This document shows positions 1 through 7,630 of a stretch of 33,780 nt of DNA, one piece after another. The translations under genes and the position numbers were made by a program. Position 1 is the first letter of the stretch. Each line of letters starts with the position of its first letter. The DNA comes from Verrucomicrobiia bacterium (GTDB taxonomy: Bacteria; Verrucomicrobiota; Verrucomicrobiia; Limisphaerales; UBA11358): NCBI GenBank assembly GCA_025451535.1, contig JANWKE010000067.1, positions 1 to 33,780 on the forward strand, given 5' to 3'. The notes beneath the pieces are model-generated. The model saw nothing but the letters and a program-made list of their open reading frames with translations, was not told the origin of the DNA and made no database searches.

Positions 1-112
1 CTCCCTCTCCGCCGCGAAGCGGGGGAGAGGGCTGGGGTGAGGTGGCGTGTTGGATCGGTTGCCCCTCGCCCCGACCCTCTCCCCGCTCCTGTGTCGCGAG
101 GCGAGGGAGAAG
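1..112. repeat. Palindromic dispersed repeat inside uvrB (GGTGAGG hairpin family)
   Basis: Two GC-rich units face each other. The first pairs CCCTCTCC with GGGGAGAGGG (about bases 2-29) and is followed by the tag CTGGGGTGAGG. The second starts with the inverse tag CCTCGCCCCGACC, and its CCTCTCCC arm can pair with GAGGGAGA near base 110. The same hairpin-plus-TGAGG tag occurs at 11733-11766 and 12213-12364. The element is read in the uvrB frame without a stop. Confidence 0.75.
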
Positions 113-1324
113 AAAACTCTGCCCCGACCATTCGAGTTCACGTTTGGCCGGAGTGGCACTGACATAAATCGTCTGACCCTGCATTCCTTGAAATTCCTCG
201 AACTTCAGCGGACGATTATCGAGCGCGCTCGGCAGGCGGAAACCGTATTCGACCAACACTGTCTTTCGCGAGCGGTCGCCTTCGAACATCGCACCGATTT
301 GCGGAACGGTGGCGTGCGATTCGTCAATCACCAGCAGGTAATCGTTCGGAAAGAAATCAATGACGGTCGCCGGCCGCGAACCGGGCGGGCGACCGGCGAT
401 GTGGCGCGAATAATTTTCGATGCCGGAACAGACCCCCATTTCCTCCATCATTTCCAGGTCAAATTCCGTGCGTTGCTTGATACGCTGGGCTTCGAGTAAT
501 TTGCCATTTTTCTCGAACCAGACGATGCGCTCGCGCAATTCCTCACGGATGGCCAGGGCGGCGCGTTTCATCTTGTCAGCGGTGGTCACGAACTGTTTAC
601 CCGGGAAAATGGTCACGGCGTTGAGCGTTTCGGTTTTGCCTCCGGTTAACGGCTCAAAACGCGTCAACCGTTCGATTTGCTCGCCGAAAAATTCAACGCG
701 CAGGCCGTCTTCGCGACCGGCAGGGCGCACTTCCACCGTATCGCCGCGCACACGGAAATGGCCGCGCTCAAAGGCGATGTCGTTGCGGTCGTATTGCAAA
801 TCCACGAGGCGCGTGAGGAGTTGCTCGCGCGAAATGTCGGTGCCGACCCGGATGGGAATGACCATCGCTTCGTAATCCTCCTTGCTGCCGATGCCGTAGA
901 TGCACGACACGCTGGCGATCACCACCACGTCGCGCCGTGAAAACAATGAACTCATTGTGGAAAGCCGCATCCGCTCGATTTCCTCGTTTCGGCTGGAATC
1001 CTTCTCGATGAACGTGTCGGTGCGCGGGATGTAGGCTTCCGGCTGGTAATAATCGAAGTAGCTGACGAAGTATTCGACGGCGTTGTGGGGGAAAAAGCCC
1101 TTGAACTCGGCGTAAAGCTGCGCCGCCAGCGTCTTGTTATGCGAAATGACGAGCGTGGGCTTATCCACGTTCTTGATGACATTGGCAATGGCGAACGTCT
1201 TGCCGGAACCGGTCACGCCGAGCAGCGTCTGGTGTTTCGCGCCGGACAAAACGGCCTCCGTCAGCTTCGCAATGGCTTGCGGCTGGTCGCCGGCGGGTTT
1301 GAAGGGCGCGACAAGATCAAACAT
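1..1324 (-). CDS. uvrB: Excinuclease ABC subunit B (partial, 3' end outside window) with in-frame repeat
   Basis: UvrB is the damage-verifying helicase-like subunit of nucleotide excision repair; it is loaded by UvrA and recruits UvrC. The frame opens at an ATG at 1324 and stays open to base 1 (441 codons). Residues 36-43 are the Walker A motif GVTGSGKT. The damage-binding hairpin region [12 protein letters not shown] lies near residue 95, followed by a DESH box and the helicase motif SATP at 389-392. Up to SGQ near residue 402 the protein is a clear UvrB. After that the family's expected VVEQ..RPTGL segment is absent. Instead the frame reads through a palindromic repeat ([22 protein letters not shown]) to the window edge. 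No good ribosome binding site precedes the ATG. Identification is secure; whether UvrB sequence resumes beyond the repeat cannot be seen here. Confidence 0.95.
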   Translation of the reverse strand, partial: MFDLVAPFKPAGDQPQAIAKLTEAVLSGAKHQTLLGVTGSGKTFAIANVIKNVDKPTLVISHNKTLAAQLYAEFKGFFPHNAVEYFVSYFDYYQPEAYIPRTDTFIEKDSSRNEEIERMRLSTMSSLFSRRDVVVIASVSCIYGIGSKEDYEAMVIPIRVGTDISREQLLTRLVDLQYDRNDIAFERGHFRVRGDTVEVRPAGREDGLRVEFFGEQIERLTRFEPLTGGKTETLNAVTIFPGKQFVTTADKMKRAALAIREELRERIVWFEKNGKLLEAQRIKQRTEFDLEMMEEMGVCSGIENYSRHIAGRPPGSRPATVIDFFPNDYLLVIDESHATVPQIGAMFEGDRSRKTVLVEYGFRLPSALDNRPLKFEEFQGMQGQTIYVSATPAKRELEWSGQSFLLPRLATQERGEGRGEGQPIQHATSPQPSPPLRGGEG

Positions 1325-1370
1325 GCAACGTGAAGGTAGAAGCGCGGCCGGCGGGAGTCAATCCGGGCCA

Positions 1371-1386
1371 TGGCACAGTTGTGCCA
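1371..1386. promoter_or_regulatory. Palindrome upstream of uvrB, possible operator
   Basis: TGGCACA-GT-TGTGCCA is a near-perfect dyad with seven-base arms, about 47 bases upstream of the uvrB start. Its size and position suit a repressor site. It does not look like a GAAC/GTTC-type LexA box, so an SOS role is not supported by sequence alone. The rest of 1325-1544 shows no gene. Confidence 0.3.
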
Positions 1387-1544
1387 CCGTTTCATTGGGT
1401 GAAGCAACTGATGCGCTGGCTTGCAAAGATCAACCTTCGCAGAGCTCCGCGGCGACCAGCGCTCCCCCGAAGGTGACCAAACGGACCGCCACTGGCCGAT
1501 CGACCGGGTGGTGGAACGCCCCAGACCGACCGGGAGATGGCCCG

Positions 1545-2075
1545 TCAGAATTTAATACCCACACCCACGGTCAACAGGTTGGCCAAAATGCCGCCGCTCA
1601 GGCCCTGGTGCATGAGCAGGGTCGGCTGATAAGACGCCTTGGCGAACCAGCGGTCGTTGATGTCCCAACGCAGACCAAGGTCCAGATTCGCGCTATAAAG
1701 GCAGTCGGAAGCGTCCGGTGCATAATATAATCCGGCACCGATGCCAAAGAACGGCGTCACGGGTTTTTTGAGGATATTGTAGTCCAGGGCGAGATGTCCC
1801 GACAGGAGCGCCGTGCTCCCTCCGACACCTTCGAATTCCGCCCCGAGCGCTCCAGCCCCGAATTCCCCGCTGAGGTTGAGTTGGTCGTAGATGTTGTAAC
1901 CCACGCCCACTCCGGCCTCATAGGCCGACACATCCACCAGGGCGATTTTTCCGTACATCCCGAAGACGTAGGTGTCCCATTTGCCCTCGCGGGAAAACTC
2001 ATTTGTCTGACTCCAGCCAGTCATGGCGCCCAGAAACGGAAGCAGCGCGATGCCCAATAATGTCAGTTTTTTCAT
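1545..2075 (-). CDS. Small outer-membrane beta-barrel protein
   Basis: The 176-residue product starts with a signal peptide (MKKLTLLGIALLPFLGAMTGWSQ). It continues as alternating polar/hydrophobic strands rich in Gly and aromatic residues (for example GVGVGYNIYDQLNLSGEFG, FFGIGAGLYYAP, NLDLGLRWDINDRWFAKASY) and ends in the typical outer-membrane terminal Phe (VGVGIKF). This is the pattern of an OmpA/OmpW-like eight-stranded barrel. The ATG at 2075 was chosen over an upstream in-frame start because it begins the signal peptide and follows purine-rich AGAAAGAACCACT. The gene has its own promoter candidate at 2202-2232. No ligand can be assigned. Confidence 0.75.
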   Translation of the reverse strand: MKKLTLLGIALLPFLGAMTGWSQTNEFSREGKWDTYVFGMYGKIALVDVSAYEAGVGVGYNIYDQLNLSGEFGAGALGAEFEGVGGSTALLSGHLALDYNILKKPVTPFFGIGAGLYYAPDASDCLYSANLDLGLRWDINDRWFAKASYQPTLLMHQGLSGGILANLLTVGVGIKF

Positions 2076-2201
2076 AGTGGTTCTTTCTCTTTCTTCTGTC
2101 TGTTCGGTCGACGGCCCGACCCGGCGGTTGATTTCGGTGAACGTAATGCCCTGGGACCCTTCCCGGGAGAGCAAAAGCAATGACCATAGTCCCTGCCTGA
2201 T

Positions 2202-2232
2202 GTATTAGACATACTTTGTAACAATATGTCAA
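2202..2232 (-). promoter_or_regulatory. Promoter and overlapping dyad for the outer-membrane barrel gene
   Basis: On the minus strand a perfect TTGACA (2227-2232) and a TAATAC (2202-2207) are 19 bases apart, a slightly long sigma-70-type promoter about 125 bases before the ATG. Between and over the boxes is a dyad, GACATA-N11-TATGTC (2208-2230). Such a site would block polymerase if bound by a repressor. The surrounding AT-rich patch stands out from GC-rich neighbours. The rest of the 2076-2403 intergenic stretch shows no gene. Confidence 0.5.
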
Positions 2233-2403
2233 CGACAAGTTTTTATAATTGTATTCGCTCGCGGCGAACTGCTCGGGCTGGTGACAGGCAGCCGAGTCGA
2301 AGTTGTCAACTCCGGACAGACGGGCACACGAAAGGGGCCGGTGACACAGCGGTGGGCGGATTGAAACTTCTCCGGAGGGCCGGACTGGTTTATCCTGCCG
2401 GCC

Positions 2404-3699
2404 GTGAACGCTGATTCCTGGTGCCGTGGCGTCACTCCCTACCAGTGGCTGGTGCTTTTGGTTGCGTGGCTGGGCTGGGTGTTCGATTCGATGGATTCCA
2501 CCATCTACGCCATGGTTCTGCAACCGGCCTTGCAAGACCTCATGCGCTCCTCCGGCGGTGGAACGGTCGCCACCGATGTCATTGGCTGGTACGGTGGAAT
2601 CATTTTTTCCATTTTCCTGATTGGCTGGGCGATCGGCGGAGTCCTGTTTGGCGTGTTGGCGGACCGATTTGGTCGGGCCAGAACGCTGATTTTTACGATT
2701 CTAATTTACGCGCTGTTCACCGGCCTGGCAGCGCTGTCGCAAACCTGGTGGCAACTGGCGCTGTTCCGGTTCATCACGGCGCTCGGCATCGGAGGTGAAT
2801 GGGCAGCCGGCGCGGCGCTGGTGGCCGAGGTCTGGCCGGAGGACAAACGCACCCGGGCCGCGGGTCTGCTGCAATCGGCCTGGGCCGGAGGATTCCTGGT
2901 GGCGGCCATCCTCAATTTGTTTCTGCGTAATCATGGCTGGCGCCCCATGTTCGTGATCGGCATCGCGCCGGCCATCGTGGCGGTCTTTGTTTTTTTGTGG
3001 GTCAGGGAACCGGAACGCTGGGTCAAGGCGCGTGCCGAAGAACGCCAAAGCGGGGGCACGTCCCGCAACGCGGGATCAAAACTGGCGGAGCTGTTTGCGC
3101 CGGGATTGGCGCGCTCCACCTGGGTCGGTTCCGGGCTGGCGTTTGTTGCTGTGTTCGGTTTGTGGGGTGCCACGAACTGGACGCCGACGCTCATTCGCGC
3201 CTTGCCGGATTTGCACGGTCTGAGCGCGTCCGAACTCACGAGTCGCGTCAGTTACGCGACCATGCTGCTGAACGTCGGAGCGCTGGCCGGTTATCGGAGT
3301 TTCGGCCCGCTGGCCGACCGCGTGGGCCGGCGGCGCGTCTTTGCCCTGATGTGCCTTGGCAGTCTGGTCATGTTGCCGGTCACGTTTCTGACGCCGCGGA
3401 CCTACACCCAGGTGTTGTTGCTATTGCCGTTGCTGGGCTTTTTCAACAACGGCATTTTCAGCGGCTTTCCCATCTACCTGCCGGAATTGTATCCGACCCG
3501 GATTCGCGCGACCGGTGCCGGCTTTTGTTTCAACATCGGTCGCGCGCTGGCCTCCGCCGGGCCGTTTGTGACCGGCTATCTGGTCATGGTGCTGGGCAGC
3601 TTTGGTCTGGCCGCCAGCGCCGTGGCATTGATTTATCTCGTCGGGCTTTTGATTCTACCGTTTGCCCGCGAAACCAAAGGCCAGCCGCTCCCGCCTTGA
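2404..3699 (+). CDS. MFS transporter, metabolite:H+ symporter type
   Basis: The 431-residue inner-membrane protein has about twelve hydrophobic helices. The MFS loop motif is seen after helix 2 (GVLADRFGRART) and again in the second half (GPLADRVGRRRVFA). The stretch GIGGEWAAGAALVAEVWP is typical of sialate/aromatic-acid:H+ symporter-like members, and ELYPTRIRATGAGFCFNIGR is the corresponding motif in the C-terminal half. Likely substrates are organic acids or sugar acids, but this cannot be fixed from sequence. The start is a GTG at 2404, the only suitable start before helix 1; no strong ribosome binding site is visible. An esterase gene follows 68 bases downstream. Confidence 0.85.
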   Translation: MNADSWCRGVTPYQWLVLLVAWLGWVFDSMDSTIYAMVLQPALQDLMRSSGGGTVATDVIGWYGGIIFSIFLIGWAIGGVLFGVLADRFGRARTLIFTILIYALFTGLAALSQTWWQLALFRFITALGIGGEWAAGAALVAEVWPEDKRTRAAGLLQSAWAGGFLVAAILNLFLRNHGWRPMFVIGIAPAIVAVFVFLWVREPERWVKARAEERQSGGTSRNAGSKLAELFAPGLARSTWVGSGLAFVAVFGLWGATNWTPTLIRALPDLHGLSASELTSRVSYATMLLNVGALAGYRSFGPLADRVGRRRVFALMCLGSLVMLPVTFLTPRTYTQVLLLLPLLGFFNNGIFSGFPIYLPELYPTRIRATGAGFCFNIGRALASAGPFVTGYLVMVLGSFGLAASAVALIYLVGLLILPFARETKGQPLPP

Positions 3700-3767
3700 A
3701 GGAGACAAGGACGGTTTTTGGTTGAATTGGTTGTCAGCTTCCCTAAATTTGCGGCTTTATTTGAACC

Positions 3768-4643
3768 ATGAAAACCGTCATTGCCCTGGCAGTTTTAATT
3801 TCCTCTTCGATTATGTCACATGCTGAAGTTATTTCTCCCATTCCGCTCTGGCCGAACGGGGCGCCCGGCGCGCTGGGCACCAGGGCTCAGGATGTTCCCA
3901 CTATCACACCGTATCTGCCCGACGCCACGAACAAGACGGGCGCGGCGATGGTGATTTGTCCCGGCGGCGGGTACGCGCACCTCGCGCCGCATGAAGGCAA
4001 CGATTACGCGCTCTGGCTGAACCAGCACGGCATCACTTGTTTCGTGCTGAAATACCGGCTCGGTTCGGGCGGGTATCATTATCCGGTGGAATTTGAGGAC
4101 GGGACACGCGCCATGCGTTGGGTGCGGGCGCACGCCGCAGACTACAAAATTGATCCGGATCGCGTCGGTATCATGGGTTCGTCGGCAGGCGGGCATATGG
4201 CTTCGATGCTCCTCACGCATTTTGATTCCGGCAATACGAACTCGGCTGACCCGATTGAGCGGCAAAGTTCACGGCCGGATTTGGGCATTCTTTGTTATCC
4301 GGTCATCACCATGGGTGAATATGCCCACCAGGGTTCCAGGGATAATTTGCTGGGCAAACACCCTTCGAGAAAGCTGGTCAAGCTGCTCTCCGGTGAATTG
4401 CAGGTGAAAACGAACACGCCGCCGTGTTTTATCTGGTGCACCTACGAGGACAAGACCGTGCCGATGGAAAACAGCCTGATGTTCGCCGAGGCGCTGCGGA
4501 AAAAACATGTGCCGTTCGATTTGCACATTTACCAGAAGGGCGGCCACGGCATGGGGTTGAAGGACAAACCGCCGTTCGCGCATCCGCATCCGTGGGCCGG
4601 TGATTGCCTGTTCTGGCTGAAAGCGCAAAATTTTGCGGAATAA
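3768..4643 (+). CDS. Secreted alpha/beta-hydrolase, acetyl-xylan-esterase-like
   Basis: The 291-residue protein has a signal peptide ending near SHA-E (residue 20), so it is probably periplasmic or secreted. The alpha/beta-hydrolase triad is visible: Ser139 in GSSAG, Asp228 in CTYEDKTVP and His260 in GGHG. PGGGY at 65-69 provides the oxyanion hole. The layout (WPNGAPGA near the N-terminus, YHYPVEFEDGTRAMRWVR) matches the BD-FAE/Axe-type carbohydrate esterases that remove acetyl or similar groups from plant polysaccharides. That suits the other polysaccharide enzymes in the window. The exact ester substrate is not determined. A repeat-derived hairpin with a T-run follows the stop codon. Confidence 0.8.
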   Translation: MKTVIALAVLISSSIMSHAEVISPIPLWPNGAPGALGTRAQDVPTITPYLPDATNKTGAAMVICPGGGYAHLAPHEGNDYALWLNQHGITCFVLKYRLGSGGYHYPVEFEDGTRAMRWVRAHAADYKIDPDRVGIMGSSAGGHMASMLLTHFDSGNTNSADPIERQSSRPDLGILCYPVITMGEYAHQGSRDNLLGKHPSRKLVKLLSGELQVKTNTPPCFIWCTYEDKTVPMENSLMFAEALRKKHVPFDLHIYQKGGHGMGLKDKPPFAHPHPWAGDCLFWLKAQNFAE

Positions 4644-4657
4644 ACCCTGCTTCGTCG

Positions 4658-4737
4658 GTAGCCGCCGACGTGAGGAGGCGGAATTGGACTGAAATTCCCC
4701 CCTTTCATCCGCCTCGTTACCTCGGCGGCTACTTTTT
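4658..4737. repeat. GTAG-headed paired inverted repeat, likely also a terminator
   Basis: The left arm begins GTAGCCGCCGACGTGAGG (4658-) and the right arm ends CCTCGGCGGCTAC (to 4732); about 21 of 25 bases pair. The hairpin is followed directly by TTTTT, so it can stop transcription of the esterase gene. The GTAG/CTAC ends recall REPIN elements recognised by RAYT transposases. A related element lies at 9551-9619. Confidence 0.6.
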
Positions 4738-4830
4738 GACAGACAGTTGGGCGCAAACAAACTTGCTTCTGAACCCGCCGGTTATTAGTTATGGGCATCG
4801 ACATGGTGTGATGGTTGCGCCGCTCAATCT

Positions 4831-5829
4831 ATGATCCGTTCATTCGCCTTTACCACGCAGGGACGCCTGCACACGCGGGACATAGATTTGTTCCTGATGC
4901 CGACCCTGTTGGCGGACACGAATCTTTTCCTGTGGGTAGATTTTGAAAATCCGACGCCGGAGGAGGTGCAGAAGATTCTGGCCGGCGTGTTTCATTTTCA
5001 TCCGCTGTCCATCGAAGATTGCACCGCCGTCAACTCGTCGCCCAAGGTCGAGGAATATACGCCCAAGGAGGGCGATCTGTTCACGCCGTACCTGTTCATG
5101 GTGATTCATTCGGTGGATTACAACCGGCGGAACGGGAAATTTGCCACGAGCGAACTGGATTTCTTTCTCGGCAAAAACTTTCTCGTTACCTACCACCAGC
5201 AGCCGCTGCGCCCCGTCTCGGTGATTGAGGAACGTTGCATGCAGGGGGCCATGCAGATTGCACGTGCGCCCGACCGGGTGGCCCATTCGTTGCTGGACAT
5301 GCTGGTGGACGGTTATAATCCGGCGCTGGATGATCTGGCGCTGGAAATCGCCAACGTGGAGGAAAACGTCCTGCATCATCCCGGCAAGGAGACCTTTAAT
5401 CACATCCTCCAGCTCAAAAAGAAGGTGTTGGTTCTGCGGCAAATCATCAGCCCGCAGAGCGAAATCCTGGCGCGCTTCGCGGCGGGCGAATTCAAGCTGA
5501 TCCGCCCGCAGCTCGTGCCGTATTTCCGTGACGTTTACGATTCCCTGCGCCGCATCAACGAACTGGCGCATACCTACACCGATTCCCTGACCGGCATTTT
5601 GCAGGTCTATCTCAACATGTCCTCCAACCAGACCGGCGAGGTTGTCAAACTGCTTACCATGATCACCGTCATCACCACGCCGCTGATGATGATCGGCACC
5701 TGGTACGGGATGAATTTCCACGACATGCCGGAATTGAGCTGGAGGCACGGTTATTGGGTCGCCGGCGTCATCATGATCCTGTCCACGGGCCTGACCTACT
5801 GGTATTTCAAGAAGAAGAAGTGGTTTTAG
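4831..5829 (+). CDS. corA: CorA-type magnesium/cobalt transporter
   Basis: The 332-residue protein is of the usual CorA length. It has a large N-terminal cytoplasmic domain and two C-terminal helices (about 270-289 and 310-326). The family signature GMNF is at 293-296, right after the first helix, and the chain ends in a lysine-rich tail (KKKKWF). It should form the pentameric inner-membrane channel for Mg2+ uptake. The coiled-coil stretch around 180-260 corresponds to the long stalk helix. It stands alone between repeats, and no Mg2+-responsive leader was recognised. Confidence 0.93.
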   Translation: MIRSFAFTTQGRLHTRDIDLFLMPTLLADTNLFLWVDFENPTPEEVQKILAGVFHFHPLSIEDCTAVNSSPKVEEYTPKEGDLFTPYLFMVIHSVDYNRRNGKFATSELDFFLGKNFLVTYHQQPLRPVSVIEERCMQGAMQIARAPDRVAHSLLDMLVDGYNPALDDLALEIANVEENVLHHPGKETFNHILQLKKKVLVLRQIISPQSEILARFAAGEFKLIRPQLVPYFRDVYDSLRRINELAHTYTDSLTGILQVYLNMSSNQTGEVVKLLTMITVITTPLMMIGTWYGMNFHDMPELSWRHGYWVAGVIMILSTGLTYWYFKKKKWF

Positions 5830-5836
5830 GCGAACC

Positions 5837-5977
5837 GTAGGACAGGCGTCGCGCCTGTCTCAAACTTGAAAAACTCCCGCTTGAGCGGTCCTGGCAACCG
5901 TCGCTCATACTCTACTGACTGCTGTGCCGATTTACCGAAAGATGGAGACAGGCGCGACGCCTGTCCCACGTGCCTAC
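5837..5977. repeat. REPIN-like element with GTAG/CTAC ends
   Basis: The left arm contains GACAGGCGTCGCGCCTGTC and the right arm (5945-5967) GACAGGCGCGACGCCTGTC; the arms are inverted copies with 22 of 23 bases matching. Each arm is itself a hairpin. GTAG precedes the left arm (5837-5840) and CTAC follows the right arm (5974-5977). The roughly 80-base centre shows no gene. It abuts the truncated toxin remnant. Confidence 0.7.
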
Positions 5978-6152
5978 GATTCCCCATCCGCACACTCATC
6001 GGGGATTGGGCATTCGCCGTTTGACGGGGAACTTTTTTGAAATCCGTGTCGGCCTGGACCTCCGGCTGGTTTTTCAAAATCGCGCCGGGTCGCTTTTGTT
6101 TCTGACGGCCGGCAGCCACGACGAGATTCAAAAGTTCCTTCGCGGAATTTAA
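5970..6152 (+). pseudogene. C-terminal remnant of a RelE/ParE-like toxin
   Basis: Sixty codons read RGLGIRRLTGNFFEIRVGLD, LRLVFQNRAGSLLFL and HDEIQKFLRGI. This order (basic strand, FEIRVG, LRLVF, HDEIQKFL) is that of the C-terminal half of plasmid-stabilisation/RelE-type mRNA-interferase toxins. The N-terminal helices are missing: just upstream is the REPIN-like element, which also supplies the only possible start (GTG at 5970). No antitoxin gene is present. A second, diverged copy of the last ten residues lies at 6269-6302. Most likely a decayed toxin gene interrupted by repeats; the family call is by motif resemblance only. Confidence 0.4.
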
Positions 6153-6186
6153 CGCCAAGACTCGGCGCAGCCAGGCCGCAACCAAA

Positions 6187-6260
6187 GGAGTGCGGACAGC
6201 TTTGTCCGCGTGTCCCAATCCAACCTGCAAGCATTTCGCGGACAAGGCTGTCCGTGCTCC
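6187..6260. repeat. Paired inverted repeat (GTGCGGACAGC family)
   Basis: The left arm, GGAGTGCGGACAGC then TTTGTCCGCG (6187-6210), and the right arm, CGCGGACAAGGC then TGTCCGTGCTCC (6237-6260), are inverted copies with about 22 of 24 bases matching. Each arm is internally palindromic (GCGGACA/TGTCCGC). It separates the two copies of the toxin C-terminal sequence. Confidence 0.65.
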
Positions 6261-6266
6261 GGGAAA

Positions 6267-6412
6267 ACCACGACGAAATTCAGAAGTTTCTGCGTGGGAC
6301 TTGGGGCAAAGGTGCTGAGTCGCAAATCGGAATAGAAACTGCTTTTGAGGTAACAGCTGACGCGGAATGGCGTCGGTTTTGTGGGGAAAGAGCGGATATA
6401 AATTGCGTTTAA
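6267..6412 (+). pseudogene. Second toxin C-terminus remnant with unrelated tail
   Basis: An open frame without its own start reads NHDEIQKFLRGTWGKGAES and continues for about 35 more codons to a TAA just before the next gene. Its first ten codons repeat the end of the toxin remnant at 6117-6150 with about seven base differences in 34, so it is an old duplicate and not a fresh target-site duplication. It is not a functional gene as seen. Confidence 0.3.
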
Positions 6413-7351
6413 GTGCCTAGGCCTGCTCCATTTTCAGTCACGCCAGATGCCGAAGATTACCTTCGGAGTCGTCTGAGCGAAATCCAACGTCAGGCAGAAC
6501 CGGTAATCATGATGGCTGCAAAATTAGGCGATGCGGTCGATGACCGTGGTGAGAAAATCCGGTACTGGTACGAAGGGGAGAGTTTTGATGTTTGTTATTT
6601 CGATCCTGCCGAACAGCCACAAGCAGAAGAAATTGAGTTGCTGGGGCGCAGCGTCTCCATCACCACGGAAGCATTGAAGCATCTTGCGGGGCAAACCTTA
6701 AAGCTTCGCCGTGTGAAATCAGGTTATGGGCTGATTGCTGATCAACATTACGTTCTGGTTGCGGATTCAGTATCACACGCGACCGATGCTTACCTGGACG
6801 GTGGCGATCGGATAATAGACAATCTTTCAATAGCGGCACTCACCGTTTTGGGTGGGTTTAGCAGCGTGGGAATTGTTTGGATACTGATTTGTGTTGTCGT
6901 TCCGCTGTTAAAGTCTAGGTTGAAAATCTCAGACGACGAATTCCTTTCATCGATTATTCCACTGTTCATTGTCGGTTGGATTGTGGGCGCAACCATCAGT
7001 TTCTTTTTATTTCGGTCGATCTTCAAAGCAAAAGGCAGGACGAGATATGTTCTGGAACGAACACAGGAAAAATATCTCGGACAAGTCGGCTTGAATGCGG
7101 ATCTAAGTATTTGGATTTTTTTTGGAATACCATTGCCATTGACAATTGTCTTGGCGATGGTTTTGGAACACTTCGCTCGGACCATTGGACAAAAAACTAT
7201 AGTCGTGTTTGTGGCTATTATGGTTGTGGGCATTCCGACCATGTATTTCCGTGACCGAATTCCACATAAAATTGTTGTCCGGCTTGGTCTTTTAGGCTGG
7301 GCGCTGACAATTCTGGGTGGCTATTGGTATTTCAAGACTTATGGCCCATAA
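6413..7351 (+). CDS. Unknown membrane protein with HesB-like N-terminal domain
   Basis: The 312-residue protein has a soluble N-terminal part (about 1-120) and five predicted hydrophobic segments (about 145-167, 183-205, 227-249, 256-273, 288-308). The N-terminal part begins FSVTPDAEDYLRSRL and runs to SITTEALKHLAGQTLKLRR then VKSGYGLIAD. Its order resembles the HesB/IscA fold (TDAA..L...L, then SLPYLDG, then SGF), but the iron-sulfur cysteines are absent, so any relation is tentative. The start is a GTG at 6413. Bases here are less GC-rich than in neighbouring genes, which could mean transfer. No function is assigned. Confidence 0.6.
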   Translation: MPRPAPFSVTPDAEDYLRSRLSEIQRQAEPVIMMAAKLGDAVDDRGEKIRYWYEGESFDVCYFDPAEQPQAEEIELLGRSVSITTEALKHLAGQTLKLRRVKSGYGLIADQHYVLVADSVSHATDAYLDGGDRIIDNLSIAALTVLGGFSSVGIVWILICVVVPLLKSRLKISDDEFLSSIIPLFIVGWIVGATISFFLFRSIFKAKGRTRYVLERTQEKYLGQVGLNADLSIWIFFGIPLPLTIVLAMVLEHFARTIGQKTIVVFVAIMVVGIPTMYFRDRIPHKIVVRLGLLGWALTILGGYWYFKTYGP

Positions 7352-7429
7352 TATTTGGCAGTAATTCGCACTTGCCATTCTTCGCATTTCCGCTATTATC
7401 TACATTGCCTGAACGCCGCGTGTGCGGAC

Positions 7430-7457
7430 CCGCCTCCGTAACAGTTTTTGGAGGCGG
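7430..7457. other. Hairpin in the rpsA leader region
   Basis: CCGCCTCC (7430-7437) pairs with GGAGGCGG (7450-7457) around a 12-base loop ending in five Ts. The T-run lies in the loop and not after the stem, so it is not a standard terminator on the plus strand. The 7352-7630 spacer otherwise shows no gene. The structure could belong to the rpsA leader, where S1 autoregulation acts in other bacteria. Confidence 0.3.
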
Positions 7458-7630
7458 CTTGACTGTCGCAGGAAACTGCGGCGAGGCAAGTGTTCATAGA
7501 GGCTGAGAAAAAGCAGTTAACCAATAACCTAACCTTTAACCTCCGTTGCCGTTTGCAGCGCCGGTAGTTAGGCAATGGAGCTTCGGTTCCCGCCGTTTGG
7601 ATCCCAAGTTCCCGCAGTTCAAATATCGTT

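Noticed and set aside
47-940. Plus-strand open frames at the left edge
   Set aside because: They are antisense to uvrB; the minus-strand frame carries clear UvrB motifs throughout.
4840-5748. 302-codon minus-strand open frame
   Set aside because: It lies wholly opposite corA and shows no recognisable domain.
6117-6302. Direct repeat as target-site duplication of a mobile element
   Set aside because: The two 34-base copies differ at about seven positions and encode the same residues, so they are diverged gene copies and not a recent insertion footprint.
7430-7457. Hairpin as a terminator before rpsA
   Set aside because: The T-run is in the loop and no T-run follows the stem on the plus strand.
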